DNA of 64,000 nt, taken from contig CAJXMG010000009.1 in assembly GCA_913056395.1 (NCBI GenBank), positions 28,973 through 92,972 on the forward strand, in the 5' to 3' direction. This stretch comes from an uncultured bacterium (GTDB lineage: Bacteria; Planctomycetota; UBA8108; UBA1146). Numbering within the stretch: position 1 is the stretch's first letter; every line of letters starts with the position of its first letter. Below, in pieces: positions 1-11,021 of the stretch. Position numbers and translations under genes: made by a program. The notes under the pieces are model-generated. The model made no database searches. It was not told where the DNA came from and saw nothing but the letters and a program-made list of their open reading frames with translations.

Positions 1-576
1 CAGGGGCTCGTGAGCAATCAGGAGATTCGCGCCGAGCACGATGGCGGTGAAGTCTACTTCAGCCAGCAGGATCTCGACGCCTACAAGGAAGGTCGCTCCA
101 CCGAGCCTACCGTGGTCCTCTCCGAGGATGGCGGTGGAATGCTCGAGGACGACGGTCTGGAATTGGAAGATTTCTCCACCGACGAGACGGTACTCAACAT
201 CGAGGGCCTCCTCGAGGATGACGGTGGGTCTCTACTGGAGGGCGAATCCGAGCTCGATTTGGGCGGCGTCGGAGATGAAACCGTCATCGACACCGATGAC
301 CTGTCTCTCGACTCCTTTGATTTCGACGATGATGCCGGTGCTGACGCTGGCGGCGATGAAATGCTCTTTTCAGGCAACACCGAGATGCAAATGGTGCGCA
401 AGAAGCCGGCAACTGCAATGACGGTCCTGATGGTCCTGACCCTGCTGTGTCTGCTGATTCCTGCAGCCCTTCTGTTGAATCTGATGAATCCTGGTGGAAC
501 CTTCCCTGACTGGGGAGATCACGGGGCAGTCAACTTCATGAATGGTCTCGTTGAAAGCATTGTCAACAGCCTTTGA
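1..576 (+). CDS. C-terminal part of a helix-turn-helix/excisionase-like protein with acidic linker and C-terminal TM segment (5' truncated by window)
   Basis: Frame is open from base 1. IRAEHDGGEVYFSQQDLDAYKEG resembles the wing of an excisionase-type HTH, followed by an acidic D/E/G/L repeat and one TM (TAMTVLMVLTLLCLLIPAALLL). Confidence 0.6.
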   Translation, partial: QGLVSNQEIRAEHDGGEVYFSQQDLDAYKEGRSTEPTVVLSEDGGGMLEDDGLELEDFSTDETVLNIEGLLEDDGGSLLEGESELDLGGVGDETVIDTDDLSLDSFDFDDDAGADAGGDEMLFSGNTEMQMVRKKPATAMTVLMVLTLLCLLIPAALLLNLMNPGGTFPDWGDHGAVNFMNGLVESIVNSL

Positions 577-594
577 TAAGCCGACTTTATGACA

Positions 595-637
595 AACCGG
601 GTCCCGGAGGAGCCACCTCCGGGACCCGGTTTTTTTT
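595..637 (+). terminator. Rho-independent terminator
   Basis: Perfect hairpin aaccgggtcccggagg-agcca-cctccgggacccggtt followed by a T run. Confidence 0.9.
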
Positions 638-993
638 GTATCTTGAGAGTTCCTTGGCGAGGCAACCTCATGTGGCTGGAGCAGGGGGGATTCTATGAAA
701 GGGCCCTTTCTCTCGGGGGGAGGGCGTGGCAAACTGACGACTTCAGGGATTGTCGCGCCCTGAATATTGAATGGCTCGCAATGCCAGTCGTGACCGATCA
801 GGGGAAGCAGCGATCTTTGTCGCCCGTGTCACTGCAACTGCGGTGAGATTTTCCTGCAGGAACCTTCTTCATATTTGGTTTTCCTGCTGTGGATATCTGG
901 AGGCATCGATTGTGTGACGGGGGGGGCAACCTGCCTCTCCGCATAGATTCCTTGCCGGTTATTTCCGGGTGCAGCCTGTGAAAGGAAGTTTTT

Positions 994-1761
994 GTGAACC
1001 ACTTCAACCGTCTCGCCAACTCTGGAGCATCTGTTTCCGGGGGACTCCGGTTTTTGAGCCTTTTCATCATCCCGGCTCTGCTCTGTTCCTGTGTCCCTTA
1101 CGTCAAGTACGAGGATGCTGTGAGCAAGTTGCAGCGTGCCAATCGGGTCAACTCGGATATGGAAAAGCGTCTCAAGGATACCCAGATCGCAGGATTTGAT
1201 GGGGCTGCCCAGTTGCAGAGAAGTTCTGCCCGGATTGAAGGTCTTGAGAGAGATCTGAATGCGGTGACCTCCGAGAGAGATGCCCTTTCGAGAGTGAATG
1301 AGGAACTCAAAAAGAGTCTGGCTGAAATTCCCAAAGTAGTGATCTCGACAGAGCAGATTGCTCCTGGTATCAGCACCAATCCTGAGACCGGCGGCATCAT
1401 GCTTCGGGATGACGTTCTTTTTGACAAGGGAAAGAGCACGCTCAAAAAACAAGGCAAGACGATCATCCAGGAATTGGTGAAGAACATTCAGCGCGACTAC
1501 CCCGGCAACATCATCTACATCGATGGGCATACCGACAACACCCCGATCAAGCGTTCAAAGAATGCGGATAACTGGGAGTTGGGCGCAAAGCGTGCTCATG
1601 CGGTCTTCAAGGAGTTTGTTGCTCTGGGATTCAGCAAGAAGAAGTTGAGACTTTCCTCCTCCGGTTGGGCTCAACCAGTTCCAGGAGTCAATCCGGATAC
1701 TGAAGCCGGAAGACGTCAGTGCCGTCGTGTGGAAATCCGTCTCGGGGATCCTGCCGAGTGA
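994..1761 (+). CDS. OmpA/MotB-like peptidoglycan-binding lipoprotein
   Basis: Lipobox LLCSC, coiled coil, then an OmpA_C-type domain (IIYIDGHTDNTPI...NWELGAKRAHAV...RRVEIRL). GTG start. Confidence 0.85.
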   Translation: MNHFNRLANSGASVSGGLRFLSLFIIPALLCSCVPYVKYEDAVSKLQRANRVNSDMEKRLKDTQIAGFDGAAQLQRSSARIEGLERDLNAVTSERDALSRVNEELKKSLAEIPKVVISTEQIAPGISTNPETGGIMLRDDVLFDKGKSTLKKQGKTIIQELVKNIQRDYPGNIIYIDGHTDNTPIKRSKNADNWELGAKRAHAVFKEFVALGFSKKKLRLSSSGWAQPVPGVNPDTEAGRRQCRRVEIRLGDPAE

Positions 1762-1808
1762 CCTCTTCGTCAGGAGATCATTCTCCGGAGTTGCGAGATC
1801 GAGACAAA

Positions 1809-2696
1809 ATGCCTGTGGACGGGAGTTCCTCCGAAGGGGGGCTCCCGTTTTCCATTCGGCGGGCAGAGATTCTCGCGGACCTGAAGATGAGGGGGTTTCG
1901 CTTTGATCCCCGCAAGGGCCAGAATTTCCTCTTTGACGGAAATCTGTTGCGGGCACTGGTTCGCGACTCCGAAATTTCACCTGATTTACCCATCCTTGAA
2001 ATCGGTCCGGGAGCAGGGACTTTGACCCGGGCCCTTCTGGCTGCGGGGTCTCAGGTAACCGCCGTGGAGATCGATCCCCTATTGGCAGGGTACCTGCGTG
2101 AGACTTTTCCCGAGGACTCACTCCGTGTGGTCGAAGCCGACGCTCTGGAGACGAAGAATCGCCTTTCAGAGGAGCTGCTGGCGGCTCTCCCTGAGGGAGA
2201 GTTCCAAATGGTAGCCAACTTGCCTTATTCTATAGCCAGTCCGTTAGTCTGTTTGCTGGTGGAGGCTTGCCCGCGTATGACAGGATTCTCGGTTCTGGTT
2301 CAACAAGAGGTGGCGGATCGCTGGATCGCTGTCCCCGGATCACGGGAATATGGAACCAGCAGTGTTCTCCTCTCCCGATGGGGTCATGGCCGCATCACCC
2401 GCAAGGTACCTCCCCATGCCTTCGTTCCGGCCCCAAGGGTCGATTCCGCCTTCATTCGCTGGCAGCGGGCCCATCCTGCCCCGGATCAGCCCCGGGATTG
2501 GATGAGCCTTGTCCGGACCTGCTTTCAGGGGCGACGGAAGTCGATGTCCCGATTGTTGGGGCAGCAGGGTTATTCTGGTTGGGAGGCCAGCGGAATCGAC
2601 GGCAGGACCCGTCCCGATCAGGTCACTCCTGAGGAATGGGCCCTCCTGGCCCAAGTCCTCCTATCGGAAAACGGTCCCGCCGGAAAAGATGAATGA
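1809..2696 (+). CDS. rsmA: 16S rRNA (adenine1518/1519-N6)-dimethyltransferase RsmA/KsgA
   Basis: GQNFLFD, LEIGPGAGTLTRALL, and NLPYSIASPLV motifs typical of KsgA. Internal ATG start preferred over the ORF-track start at 1719. Confidence 0.9.
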   Translation: MPVDGSSSEGGLPFSIRRAEILADLKMRGFRFDPRKGQNFLFDGNLLRALVRDSEISPDLPILEIGPGAGTLTRALLAAGSQVTAVEIDPLLAGYLRETFPEDSLRVVEADALETKNRLSEELLAALPEGEFQMVANLPYSIASPLVCLLVEACPRMTGFSVLVQQEVADRWIAVPGSREYGTSSVLLSRWGHGRITRKVPPHAFVPAPRVDSAFIRWQRAHPAPDQPRDWMSLVRTCFQGRRKSMSRLLGQQGYSGWEASGIDGRTRPDQVTPEEWALLAQVLLSENGPAGKDE

Positions 2697-2889
2697 CTGG
2701 CAGGGCCTGTTTTGGCGATGTAGATTCTACTCTCAGTCCGGCTCCCCCAGTATCGCCCCGGCACCGTGTGTCTTGAGGGCTCCGGCGGGATTCGCCGCGC
2801 CACTGAATCTGCCGAAGACGGCTTCAATATCTTGATCGAATCTCCCGATTGCTCTGGCTTGCCAAGTCAGTTGTGGTCAGGTCATCGGC

Positions 2890-2949
2890 GGCTCAAACCA
2901 CGATGGCTCAGACCACGATTGCTCAAACCACGATGGCTCAAACCACGAT
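2890..2949. repeat. 15-bp tandem repeat, 4 copies (ggctcaaaccacgat and variants)
   Basis: Copies at 2890, 2905, 2920 and 2935. A degenerate fifth copy (gctcaaatcacgc) lies near 2987. Confidence 0.9.
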
Positions 2950-3015
2950 GGGCAGTCAACTCCTGATTCCTTGTTTTGGGTTCTTGCTCAAATCACGCTT
3001 CTTTGCGAATGTTCG

Positions 3016-5148
3016 ATGCCTTCGCTGGTGAGTTGTGATCCGGGTGAGACCCGTATCGATGAAGCATTTGAAAGGCCGACCTTGTCCATTCTGGAAAACC
3101 AAGACCGAGAACGGATCCGTGAAGCCAACCCCATCGAACAGGTGGTAGGCAAATATGTGGATCTGGTCCAACGGGGTCGGGTTTTCAAGGGGCTGTGTCC
3201 CTTTCACGATGACAGTAATCCCTCCATGGACGTCGACCCCGAGCGCGGGACTTTTCGTTGCTGGTCATGCAATGAGAATGGCGATGTCTTCGCCTTCATT
3301 CAGAAACGCTACAACTATGATTTTCTGGAAGCGATGGAGCATTTGGCCCAGGAGGCAGGGATCGAGTTTCGTCGACGCCCGGTAGACCCGGAGGTCGCGG
3401 CGCAAAGAGACAAGGACCTGGAGATGCTTGAGTGGGTGACCGAATGGTTCATCCGCCAACTGGAATCACCGAGTGGAAAGCCCGCCCGTGACAATCTCAA
3501 GAAACGCGGTTTTCGCCCTGACATGATCCGCAAATTTCGTATCGGTTTTGCTCCTCCAGGATTTGATTCCCTGACCAACACCCTCAAGAAAGCGAGAGAT
3601 CCTGAGGACGCGATGAAGCGTGCCTGTGAATTGGGTCTGCTGAAGGAGGGCAGAGAGGGGACATACTACGATGCTTTCCGGGACCGTATCATTTTCCCGA
3701 TCATCCGTCCGGCCAGAGGTCAGGCGCGTGAAACCGGTGAAGTGATCGCCTTCGGGGGGCGTCATCTCGGCTCGGGAGTGGAGAGAGCGGGTCTGACACC
3801 GGCGAAATACATCAACTCGCCTGAGACCCGACTCTACAGCAAGGGAAAGGTTCTCTACGGTTACCAGCAGGGGCTTGACCAGATCCGGCGAAGCCGCAGT
3901 CTGGTGATCTCAGAGGGTTACACCGATGTCATCATGGCACACCAGTACGGATTCACAAACACCGTGGCCGTACTTGGAACAGCTCTGACGGAAGAGGGGG
4001 CTCAACTGATCTCCCGCAAGGTTGATCGGGTTGATCTGCTCTTCGACGGGGATGTGGCTGGAAAAAAGGCCGCTTCCAAATCTTGTGAACTGTTTTTGGG
4101 AACTGAAGTGGAGGTTCGTGTCGTCATCCTCGAGTCAGGAGTCGATCCGTGTGATCTGCTCTCGTCCGAGGGGGGGAAGGAAGCGTATGAGTCCTTTCTC
4201 GCTGCGGGGGTTTCTTCATTGGAGTTTCTGATCAGGGATATTCTGCAACAACACGAGTTTGAACCCGGAGTCAGTTCGATAAGGACGATTTCAAAGGTCC
4301 GCACGGAGCTCTCCCGGCGAGTTCTGGAACCCCTCTCCGATATGGGGCAGATCCCACTGGAAGAAGCGGTTCGCAGGATCTCGGCGGAGACGAACTGGTC
4401 GGAAGCCTCGATTCACCAGGACTTTCTGGCTGATCGGGATCAACGGTCGCCACGCAGAAGGGGTCCTGAAAGAGGGCTATCCGCGAATTTTCCAGAAGGA
4501 CCAGTCTTGATCATCGAGGAGACCCCCCACGAGACCGAGGTCATCCTGGGTGATTACGACTCAGAACCTCATCTTCTAGGGGATCCGCAGTGGGCGAAAT
4601 CCACAGAAGCATCTCCAGAAACCCCCGTAGTGGGCCAAATTCCCGAAGATGAGCACATTATGATGAAAATGGTTCTCCGTGATGAGTCCTATTATCGACC
4701 CCTTTTCCGAATCCACCCGCCGGAACGCTGGAGTTCACCCCTCCATCGGGAGTTGGCTTTGACGGTCCTTGCTCAAAGAGGGGTGCCTGATTTAGAGGAG
4801 GCGTCGAATTCCGGTCTTCAGTCGTTGATTCGCGATATTCAGTCCATCATTTCTATGGAAGATGAGATGATCCCGGATCCGGATGAACGTAACCTCTTGG
4901 TACCACAGTACATGGCAGAGGTTTTGGTCTCCGAACTGGAGAGAAAACGCCACCAGCTTGTCCGTAAAGGCGAAGCCAGAGAACAGATCCAGAGCATCAA
5001 TAATCAGATACAAACATTAACAAGCAGTAAATTTCTTTTTGATAATCCGTCGCAGGTCGACGAAATCATCAATAGGTTTGAATTAGAGTCCCTTGGGTCA
5101 CCTTTGACCCAAAAAAGCGAAGAGCAGGAGAGTACCTTCCATGAGTGA
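3016..5148 (+). CDS. dnaG: DNA primase
   Basis: CHC2 zinc finger [36 protein letters not shown] ([16 protein letters not shown]...[13 protein letters not shown]). Start uncertain (2971, 3016 or 3028). Confidence 0.93.
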   Translation: MPSLVSCDPGETRIDEAFERPTLSILENQDRERIREANPIEQVVGKYVDLVQRGRVFKGLCPFHDDSNPSMDVDPERGTFRCWSCNENGDVFAFIQKRYNYDFLEAMEHLAQEAGIEFRRRPVDPEVAAQRDKDLEMLEWVTEWFIRQLESPSGKPARDNLKKRGFRPDMIRKFRIGFAPPGFDSLTNTLKKARDPEDAMKRACELGLLKEGREGTYYDAFRDRIIFPIIRPARGQARETGEVIAFGGRHLGSGVERAGLTPAKYINSPETRLYSKGKVLYGYQQGLDQIRRSRSLVISEGYTDVIMAHQYGFTNTVAVLGTALTEEGAQLISRKVDRVDLLFDGDVAGKKAASKSCELFLGTEVEVRVVILESGVDPCDLLSSEGGKEAYESFLAAGVSSLEFLIRDILQQHEFEPGVSSIRTISKVRTELSRRVLEPLSDMGQIPLEEAVRRISAETNWSEASIHQDFLADRDQRSPRRRGPERGLSANFPEGPVLIIEETPHETEVILGDYDSEPHLLGDPQWAKSTEASPETPVVGQIPEDEHIMMKMVLRDESYYRPLFRIHPPERWSSPLHRELALTVLAQRGVPDLEEASNSGLQSLIRDIQSIISMEDEMIPDPDERNLLVPQYMAEVLVSELERKRHQLVRKGEAREQIQSINNQIQTLTSSKFLFDNPSQVDEIINRFELESLGSPLTQKSEEQESTFHE

Positions 5149-7033
5149 TTCGATGCTGATCGATGAGGGTGATCAAGACCACACCAGCCACTCCATGAGC
5201 TCCCAAGAAGACCAGTTCCAGGGCGACGATTCCGAGATCGGCATCGCTGAATTGGACGAGGGCGAAGAAGAGGAGCTGGAGAGTGAAGAGGACGACCTGC
5301 CAACTCTGGGCAGCGATGGTCCCGAGCTGGAGCTCGGACCCATCGATGACGATGAAAATCGGATGCCGCTTGAGGAGATCCCGAAGATCGCTTCCGGTCG
5401 CCCCGCATCACGGGATTTCAGCAAGGAAAAGCGCACCATGGAGGAAGGCCTTGAGCGCCTTCTCGAAATAGGAAAAGCCCAGGGGCACATCACCTTTGAG
5501 CAATTCAACCAGTGCTTTCCTGAAGAATGCAATACACCCGAGCGGATCGATGCGGTTTACGACCTGCTCGAGGCCCACGATCTCGAGATCACCGATGATC
5601 CGGTCAAGATCGACGATATTCCGGATGAACCGGATTTCACCGGCGAAAAGATTGACGATCCGGTGCGGATGTACCTCACCCAAATGGGTGAAATCCCACT
5701 GTTGACCCGGGCAGAAGAGCTGCTTCTGGCGAAAACCATCGAAACTTGCAGGGACCGGTACCGAACGGCGATCTACTCCTCGGGATTCTGTCAGAGCCAA
5801 ATGATCCGTTTGTGTCAGGAAGTTCTTTGCGGTGATCAGGCCATCGACAAAGTCATCAAGTTGACGCCTTCATCCGGCGAGCCAAGTCGGGAAGACATGC
5901 TTCAGCGGATGGGTCAGAATCTGGCGACCATCGAACGTCTTTACCAATTGAATTTGGCAGACAAGAAAAAGTTGGATTCCAGCAAGTTAACGGATCGCTA
6001 CAAGGACAAGATTCGTGAGAAGGTTCATGACCGGGCGCACAAGATCGGTCTGTTGCTCGGTGAGTTGGTCTTCAAGCGGGACATTCTCGACAACCTTCGT
6101 GACACGATGCGAGGCCAGTGGAGAAAGATTCGGAAATCCAGAAATCGTATTCAGGAGATCAAGAAACGTCGTGGTCGTCGCAAGACGGACAAGGAAACGA
6201 TGGAGTTGGAAGAATCCAATATCTCCGAGATTGCGGTCATGGTCATGGAGTTGACCGATCCCTTCGGTGAGCGTGTGGTCACAATGAACCGCCAGTTCAA
6301 TCGATATGAGATCGCCAAGCGCAAATTGTCCGCAGGTAACCTCCGATTGGTTGTCTCCATCGCCAAGCGATACCGCAATCGTGGTCTTTCCTTCCTCGAT
6401 CTGATCCAGGAGGGCAACACCGGATTGATGAAAGCGGTAGAGAAGTACGAATACCGCCGTGGATATAAATTCTCGACCTACGCCACATGGTGGATTCGTC
6501 AGGCGATCACCCGTTCGATTGCGGATCAGGCAAGAACTATCCGTATTCCGGTGCACATGATCGAAACGATGAGCAAGGTTCGGAACGCAACGAAGAAACT
6601 GATGCAGAAGCTGGGTTACGAGCCGAGCATGAAGGAGATCGCCACCGAGCTGGAGCTTCCGGAAGAGGAAGTCCGCAAGGTTTTGAAGATCTCCAAGCAT
6701 CCGATCTCGCTGGATCGCCCGATCGGTGACAGTGACGACGGTTTCTTTGGCGACTTCATCGAGGATCAGAATGTGGAATCACCGATTCACACGGCGACCC
6801 ATGAAATGCTCAAGGACCGTCTCAAGGACGTTCTCAAGACCCTGACCTACCGTGAACGGGAAATCATCAAGCTTCGCTATGGTCTGGAAGACGGTTACAC
6901 CTACACGCTCGAAGAGGTCGGCAAGATCTTCAAGGTGACCCGAGAGCGGGTGCGTCAGATTGAAGCGAAGGCGGTGAAGAAGCTTCAGCACCCGATTCGC
7001 TCCCGTCACCTCGAGGGATTCCTCGACGAGTAA
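5141..7033 (+). CDS. rpoD: RNA polymerase sigma-70 factor (primary, RpoD)
   Basis: Region 1.2 [21 protein letters not shown], region 2 [59 protein letters not shown], region 4 [27 protein letters not shown]. Overlaps dnaG by 8 bp. Confidence 0.97.
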   Translation: MSDSMLIDEGDQDHTSHSMSSQEDQFQGDDSEIGIAELDEGEEEELESEEDDLPTLGSDGPELELGPIDDDENRMPLEEIPKIASGRPASRDFSKEKRTMEEGLERLLEIGKAQGHITFEQFNQCFPEECNTPERIDAVYDLLEAHDLEITDDPVKIDDIPDEPDFTGEKIDDPVRMYLTQMGEIPLLTRAEELLLAKTIETCRDRYRTAIYSSGFCQSQMIRLCQEVLCGDQAIDKVIKLTPSSGEPSREDMLQRMGQNLATIERLYQLNLADKKKLDSSKLTDRYKDKIREKVHDRAHKIGLLLGELVFKRDILDNLRDTMRGQWRKIRKSRNRIQEIKKRRGRRKTDKETMELEESNISEIAVMVMELTDPFGERVVTMNRQFNRYEIAKRKLSAGNLRLVVSIAKRYRNRGLSFLDLIQEGNTGLMKAVEKYEYRRGYKFSTYATWWIRQAITRSIADQARTIRIPVHMIETMSKVRNATKKLMQKLGYEPSMKEIATELELPEEEVRKVLKISKHPISLDRPIGDSDDGFFGDFIEDQNVESPIHTATHEMLKDRLKDVLKTLTYREREIIKLRYGLEDGYTYTLEEVGKIFKVTRERVRQIEAKAVKKLQHPIRSRHLEGFLDE

Positions 7034-7056
7034 TCCATCAAGTGGGAGCATCAAAA

Positions 7057-7092
7057 GGCCCGTAGCCGTCTTTGGCTGCGGGCCTTTTTTCT
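7057..7092 (+). terminator. Rho-independent terminator downstream of rpoD
   Basis: ggcccgtagcc-gtcttt-ggctgcgggcc followed by tttttt. Confidence 0.85.
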
Positions 7093-7199
7093 TGATTTGA
7101 AGATCTGTAACCGTGCGATTATGATGATTTCTAGGCGCTGGTTTCAAAGTCGTCAGTGAGAGCGCTTCATTTACCTGATTCGGGAAGCGAGATGGTTCG

Positions 7200-7895
7200 T
7201 TGGAAAAACTCGATCAACTGCGTCAATACCAGGATCTCTTTGCGAAGATCGAACTCTTCCGTTCCGAGATAGACAAAAGGAATCAGAAGGTCTCTGAATT
7301 CGAGGAAAAGGTTGCTCAAATGTTGGCGGAGAGAGCTCCCCACGAAGAGCGCATGGAGCAGGGACGGGGTCTGGCGCGGAAATTTGAGGCAGATATCGCA
7401 GATTTGGACAGCAAGATTGCAAAGACCCAGGATCAGCTTTCCAGTGCCACTCAGGCCAGTGAATATTCAGGGCTCCGTGGGCAGATTGAAAAGTACGAAG
7501 CCGACAAATCCGCTTTGGAAGAGAATCTACTGACCATCTTTTCAAAGATTGAAGAGATCGAAGGTGGATTGACCGATCTCGATCAGAGACTGGGCAATGC
7601 CAGAGACGAATATCAGGAACTCAAATCCCGTGTGACAGAAGAAAACAGTGATTTCGAGAAGGAGATCGGGCAAATGGAGGCTCCACTGAGGGAGGCCCGT
7701 GAAACCGTGGATGAAGAGTTGCTGGAGATCTTTGATCGTTTACAGCCTTCCCTCGGATCGAAGATTCTGGTCTCCGCAGCAGGGGGGACTTGCGGTGGCT
7801 GTCACGTTTCATTGGCACCGCAATTGATGGAGCGTATCCGTCAGCAGAAGGAAGTGATCTGCTGCAACTTTTGCGGCCGGGTGCTCCAATGCTGA
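7200..7895 (+). CDS. Coiled-coil protein with C-terminal C4 zinc ribbon (CT398/zf-RING_7-like)
   Basis: Long coiled coil then GGTCGGCHVSLAPQLMERIRQQKEVICCNFCGRVL. TTG start. Confidence 0.8.
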   Translation: MEKLDQLRQYQDLFAKIELFRSEIDKRNQKVSEFEEKVAQMLAERAPHEERMEQGRGLARKFEADIADLDSKIAKTQDQLSSATQASEYSGLRGQIEKYEADKSALEENLLTIFSKIEEIEGGLTDLDQRLGNARDEYQELKSRVTEENSDFEKEIGQMEAPLREARETVDEELLEIFDRLQPSLGSKILVSAAGGTCGGCHVSLAPQLMERIRQQKEVICCNFCGRVLQC

Positions 7896-9067
7896 TCATT
7901 CCACGCTGGATGGGAAAAAAAGGTTTCATCGCCCTTTCCATCTCCACTTTGATCATTCTTCTTTTGCTGGTCTTGGTCGCACAAGAGTTCCGCAATCGAA
8001 ATCTGAGAATGATGAAGGAAATCTATCACTCTGTTGGGTTTGAAGATTTCAGTGATTATGCACAGTCCATCATTACAGACCGGGATCCCAGGCTGTTTCC
8101 TCTGAAATCCAGAGAAGAGGTCGATCAGTTCCTGTCGAAGAATTCCGGTCGATTGGATGTCGACCCGGATTCGCCGTGGGACCCTCAATGGGCCCTGGAG
8201 ACGGTCATGGCTTACGATCAGGAATTTCTGGATGTTGTCGAATCCTCGCCGGGTCGGCCGCCGATGAACTCAGAAACTGCACATCTGGATTCATTTAATT
8301 ACATCGGAATACGTTCAAGGTTGGCCTCGCTGTCACGGGCAGTTGGAGACTGCAAACAGGTCACCACCCTGATGGTCGAGGCTATGGAGGCCAACGACAG
8401 TCTGTGTGCCGGGGGCACCATGGTCGAGGAGTTGGTCCGCCAAGCCATATTGGGAGATTTCCTGAAAAATCTCCAGCTGAACCAATTTGTCTGTGGTGAC
8501 TCCGCCGATTCGTTGGGAAATGCGCAGCTCCTTCTGGAAACACTCGAAAGGGTGGAATCGCCGCTGACCTCCATACGGACGGCGTTCCTGACGGAGATTC
8601 TTGGGAGTATCGAACTGGTTCAGGTCAATCGAAGCAGTTTTTTCCCTTCTGGAGTATTGGGGTACATTTACGAACCGGATATTTATTTCTATCTGACTCA
8701 CCTACTGCGGCTCCTCAATGACCTTGAGAGTCTGGATACGCTGACTGAATTTTCGAAGTTGCCTGAGATTCCCTGGTACGCCATCTACACCAAAGTTCTG
8801 ATTCTGGGTGAAGACGCGTGGAACAATGCTCTTGCGAATTCGAGGGGAATGCATGGATTGCTGGAGTTTACCAAAGACTATCTCAGGGCATTGATTCACA
8901 TGAACTCGCCGGGCTCAGGAGGGGGAGACTCCTTGCCCGAGTTCACGAAGTACACCGCATTGGAGGAAGGAGAACCCGGGTCCGGAAAGATGTTTCTGAT
9001 CTATGATGGTCCGGAGATTCCCGACAGGCTGAGTCAAATTGTTCCTCTCCGCGTTCCCCTGCGTTGA
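7889..9067 (+). CDS. Hypothetical protein with N-terminal transmembrane anchor
   Basis: ATG overlapping the end of the preceding gene; TM segment FIALSISTLIILLLLVLVA; no recognised domain. Confidence 0.65.
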   Translation: MLIIPRWMGKKGFIALSISTLIILLLLVLVAQEFRNRNLRMMKEIYHSVGFEDFSDYAQSIITDRDPRLFPLKSREEVDQFLSKNSGRLDVDPDSPWDPQWALETVMAYDQEFLDVVESSPGRPPMNSETAHLDSFNYIGIRSRLASLSRAVGDCKQVTTLMVEAMEANDSLCAGGTMVEELVRQAILGDFLKNLQLNQFVCGDSADSLGNAQLLLETLERVESPLTSIRTAFLTEILGSIELVQVNRSSFFPSGVLGYIYEPDIYFYLTHLLRLLNDLESLDTLTEFSKLPEIPWYAIYTKVLILGEDAWNNALANSRGMHGLLEFTKDYLRALIHMNSPGSGGGDSLPEFTKYTALEEGEPGSGKMFLIYDGPEIPDRLSQIVPLRVPLR

Positions 9068-9068
9068 A

Positions 9069-10466
9069 TCAATCGCCCGGGTAGGGCAGAAGCCAATCTT
9101 TTTTCGCCAATGACCACTCAACCCGTGAGAGATCCACTGTCGGATCATAAAGCGGTGCGGGAGGTTTGCCGTTAATGCTGAGCTCTACATTGGCGTGTAT
9201 CGGATAGTGCTTGCCCTGCTTCTCTTCCAGCTTTTTGCCAAGGTCTCTCGTGAATTGCAGCAACAGATCCGGCTGTTTGGCGACGATACTTTGCTGCCAG
9301 CGAACGAGAGCATTGGTGTAATTGCGAGTCAGGTCGATGCGGTCGCCGCTGTCGGGATTGAAGGTGAAGATCTCAATCTTCCCAACCTGCTTGTTGACCA
9401 GTTTCATACGCCAGGACCATCGGTGCCCTTCATGGGTCCATGAGGTGTACCCATCGTAGAGATGCTGCCTCAGGGGTAAGAGGAGCTGAACGACGAAGTA
9501 GACAGCGAGTAATCCCACCAGCCATTTTCTTCCCAGAGGAATATCGTCATCTTCCGGAGCAACATGGGTCGGGATGGGTAGCTTTGCTCCGGAAGCAAGA
9601 CCCCAACGGGCAAGCAGGCGTCTGGGCCAATCCGCGTCAAAGAAAAGGGTGCCGGCCAGCAGCATGAACCAGGGGAATATACCGACGCTGACGAGAAAGA
9701 CGCCGTTGGTCAGGTGGAACGCCGCAGCTCCAAAGAACGCCAGGATTCGTGTTCTCTTCCAGAACAGGAAGAACGGAATCGTCAGGTCAAAGAGCATCCC
9801 GGACCACACGAAAAACTCAGTCACTGCTGGCTGGTAGAGAAAATTGAGCATTTCTTGAGAGTGGCCTTCATCTGCGAAGATGACTCGAATCGAGTCTCCA
9901 CTCATCCAGCCCCGGTCCAGTTTGGCAATTCCGGCAAAGAAATAAACGATGGCCAACTGCCCGCGAATCAGCCACAGCATCCAGCGCTGACACCAATCCT
10001 GTTTCAATCCCTTTATACGGCTGCAGTCCATCGAAAAAGCCCGGTGTGCGGGCATGAAGATCAGGAAAAAACAGAGCACGCACAGCAGGTACCAGTGATT
10101 CCGGTAGCCGGCAGCATCCAACAGGAACAGGTAGGTGAATCCCAGAAACTGGAGTGTCGCAGAGAGTCGATACCGGTACCCCAGAGTGACTCCAAGGCTG
10201 GCAGCGATCAGAGTGAGAAAGACACCCTGCATCGCCCAGTCGGCAGGTAACTGCTGGACCCAGGAGAACCCAAAAAATTTGAAGTGGAAGGGGGTGTCGA
10301 TGTAGTAACTCTTGAGCCAGCCTTCGGCCAGATAACGAACCATCTCAAAAAATATCAGGCCACCGGTGATGATTCGAAATGCGACCAGCCAGGCGATGTC
10401 GACAGGTTGGAAGAGTTTCTCCTGAAGGCCCTTCAACCCGGTCGATTCAGATGGATTTGCATTCAC
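9069..10466 (-). CDS. HTTM-domain (vitamin K-dependent gamma-carboxylase-like) membrane protein
   Basis: Multi-TM HTTM-like pattern (FQPVDIAWLVAFRIITGGLIFFEMVRY..., GQLAIVYFFAGIAKLDRGWMSGDSIR) plus a soluble C-terminal part. Confidence 0.75.
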   Translation of the reverse strand: MNANPSESTGLKGLQEKLFQPVDIAWLVAFRIITGGLIFFEMVRYLAEGWLKSYYIDTPFHFKFFGFSWVQQLPADWAMQGVFLTLIAASLGVTLGYRYRLSATLQFLGFTYLFLLDAAGYRNHWYLLCVLCFFLIFMPAHRAFSMDCSRIKGLKQDWCQRWMLWLIRGQLAIVYFFAGIAKLDRGWMSGDSIRVIFADEGHSQEMLNFLYQPAVTEFFVWSGMLFDLTIPFFLFWKRTRILAFFGAAAFHLTNGVFLVSVGIFPWFMLLAGTLFFDADWPRRLLARWGLASGAKLPIPTHVAPEDDDIPLGRKWLVGLLAVYFVVQLLLPLRQHLYDGYTSWTHEGHRWSWRMKLVNKQVGKIEIFTFNPDSGDRIDLTRNYTNALVRWQQSIVAKQPDLLLQFTRDLGKKLEEKQGKHYPIHANVELSINGKPPAPLYDPTVDLSRVEWSLAKKDWLLPYPGD

Positions 10467-10619
10467 GTCGGCAGCCTCCCACAGGTAAATCAGGCTCGAA
10501 GGTTTCCGAATGATGACGATTTGTCAGATTCAGTCAAGTTTGGCGCTCTCCCATGGCGAAGGGGGGGCTCATATACGTCTCCAGGCCATTGAGAATAAAA
10601 GCCTTTGAGAATAAAAAGT

Positions 10620-10994
10620 GTGAGCGAGCGGTAAGCCGAGTCCTGTTCACCACAAAAGTGGTGTGCGGTCATTCCTCTGGGCCCATTGTTGCCAAGGGGC
10701 TCTAACGACCTACCCGGACCTATTCCCGCAAGCGGGAGCGGAGTGGGCACTCCTTCGTCTCTGTTTGGTCTTTCTCCGGGTGGGGTTTACCCTGCCAGGG
10801 ACGTCACCGCCCCCGCGGTGAGCTCTTACCTCACCATTTCACCCTTACCTGCATCCAAAGATACAGGCGGTATCTTTTCTGTGGCACTTTCCCTGGGATT
10901 GCTCCCGGTGGGCGTTACCCACCACCCTGCCCTGTGGAGCTCGGACTTTCCTCGCCCCGAACAAGTTCGAGGCGCGACCGCTACACTCGCTCAC
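10620..10994 (-). ncRNA. rnpB: RNase P RNA (bacterial type A-like)
   Basis: Minus strand carries gtgagcgagtgtagcggtcgcgcc...gaggaaagtccgagctccacagggcagggtggtgggtaacgcccaccggg...; 3' end ...cggcttaccgctcgctcac pairs with the 5' end (P1). Confidence 0.95.
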
Positions 10995-11021
10995 GAAATC
11001 CATGGTACCGAACAGGGGTGA

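Noticed and set aside
589-846. 85-aa ORF downstream of the first gene
   Set aside because: Begins inside a rho-independent terminator hairpin; no recognisable protein character.
2890-2949. CRISPR-like array
   Set aside because: Repeats are contiguous with no spacers and no cas genes are in the window.
2849-3031. Small ORF encoding (AQTT[MI])n across the 15-bp repeats
   Set aside because: Coding is a trivial consequence of a 15-bp period; no start context, and it overlaps the dnaG start in another frame.
10686-11021. 111-aa plus-strand ORF
   Set aside because: Lies almost entirely within the RNase P RNA gene on the other strand; no protein-like features.
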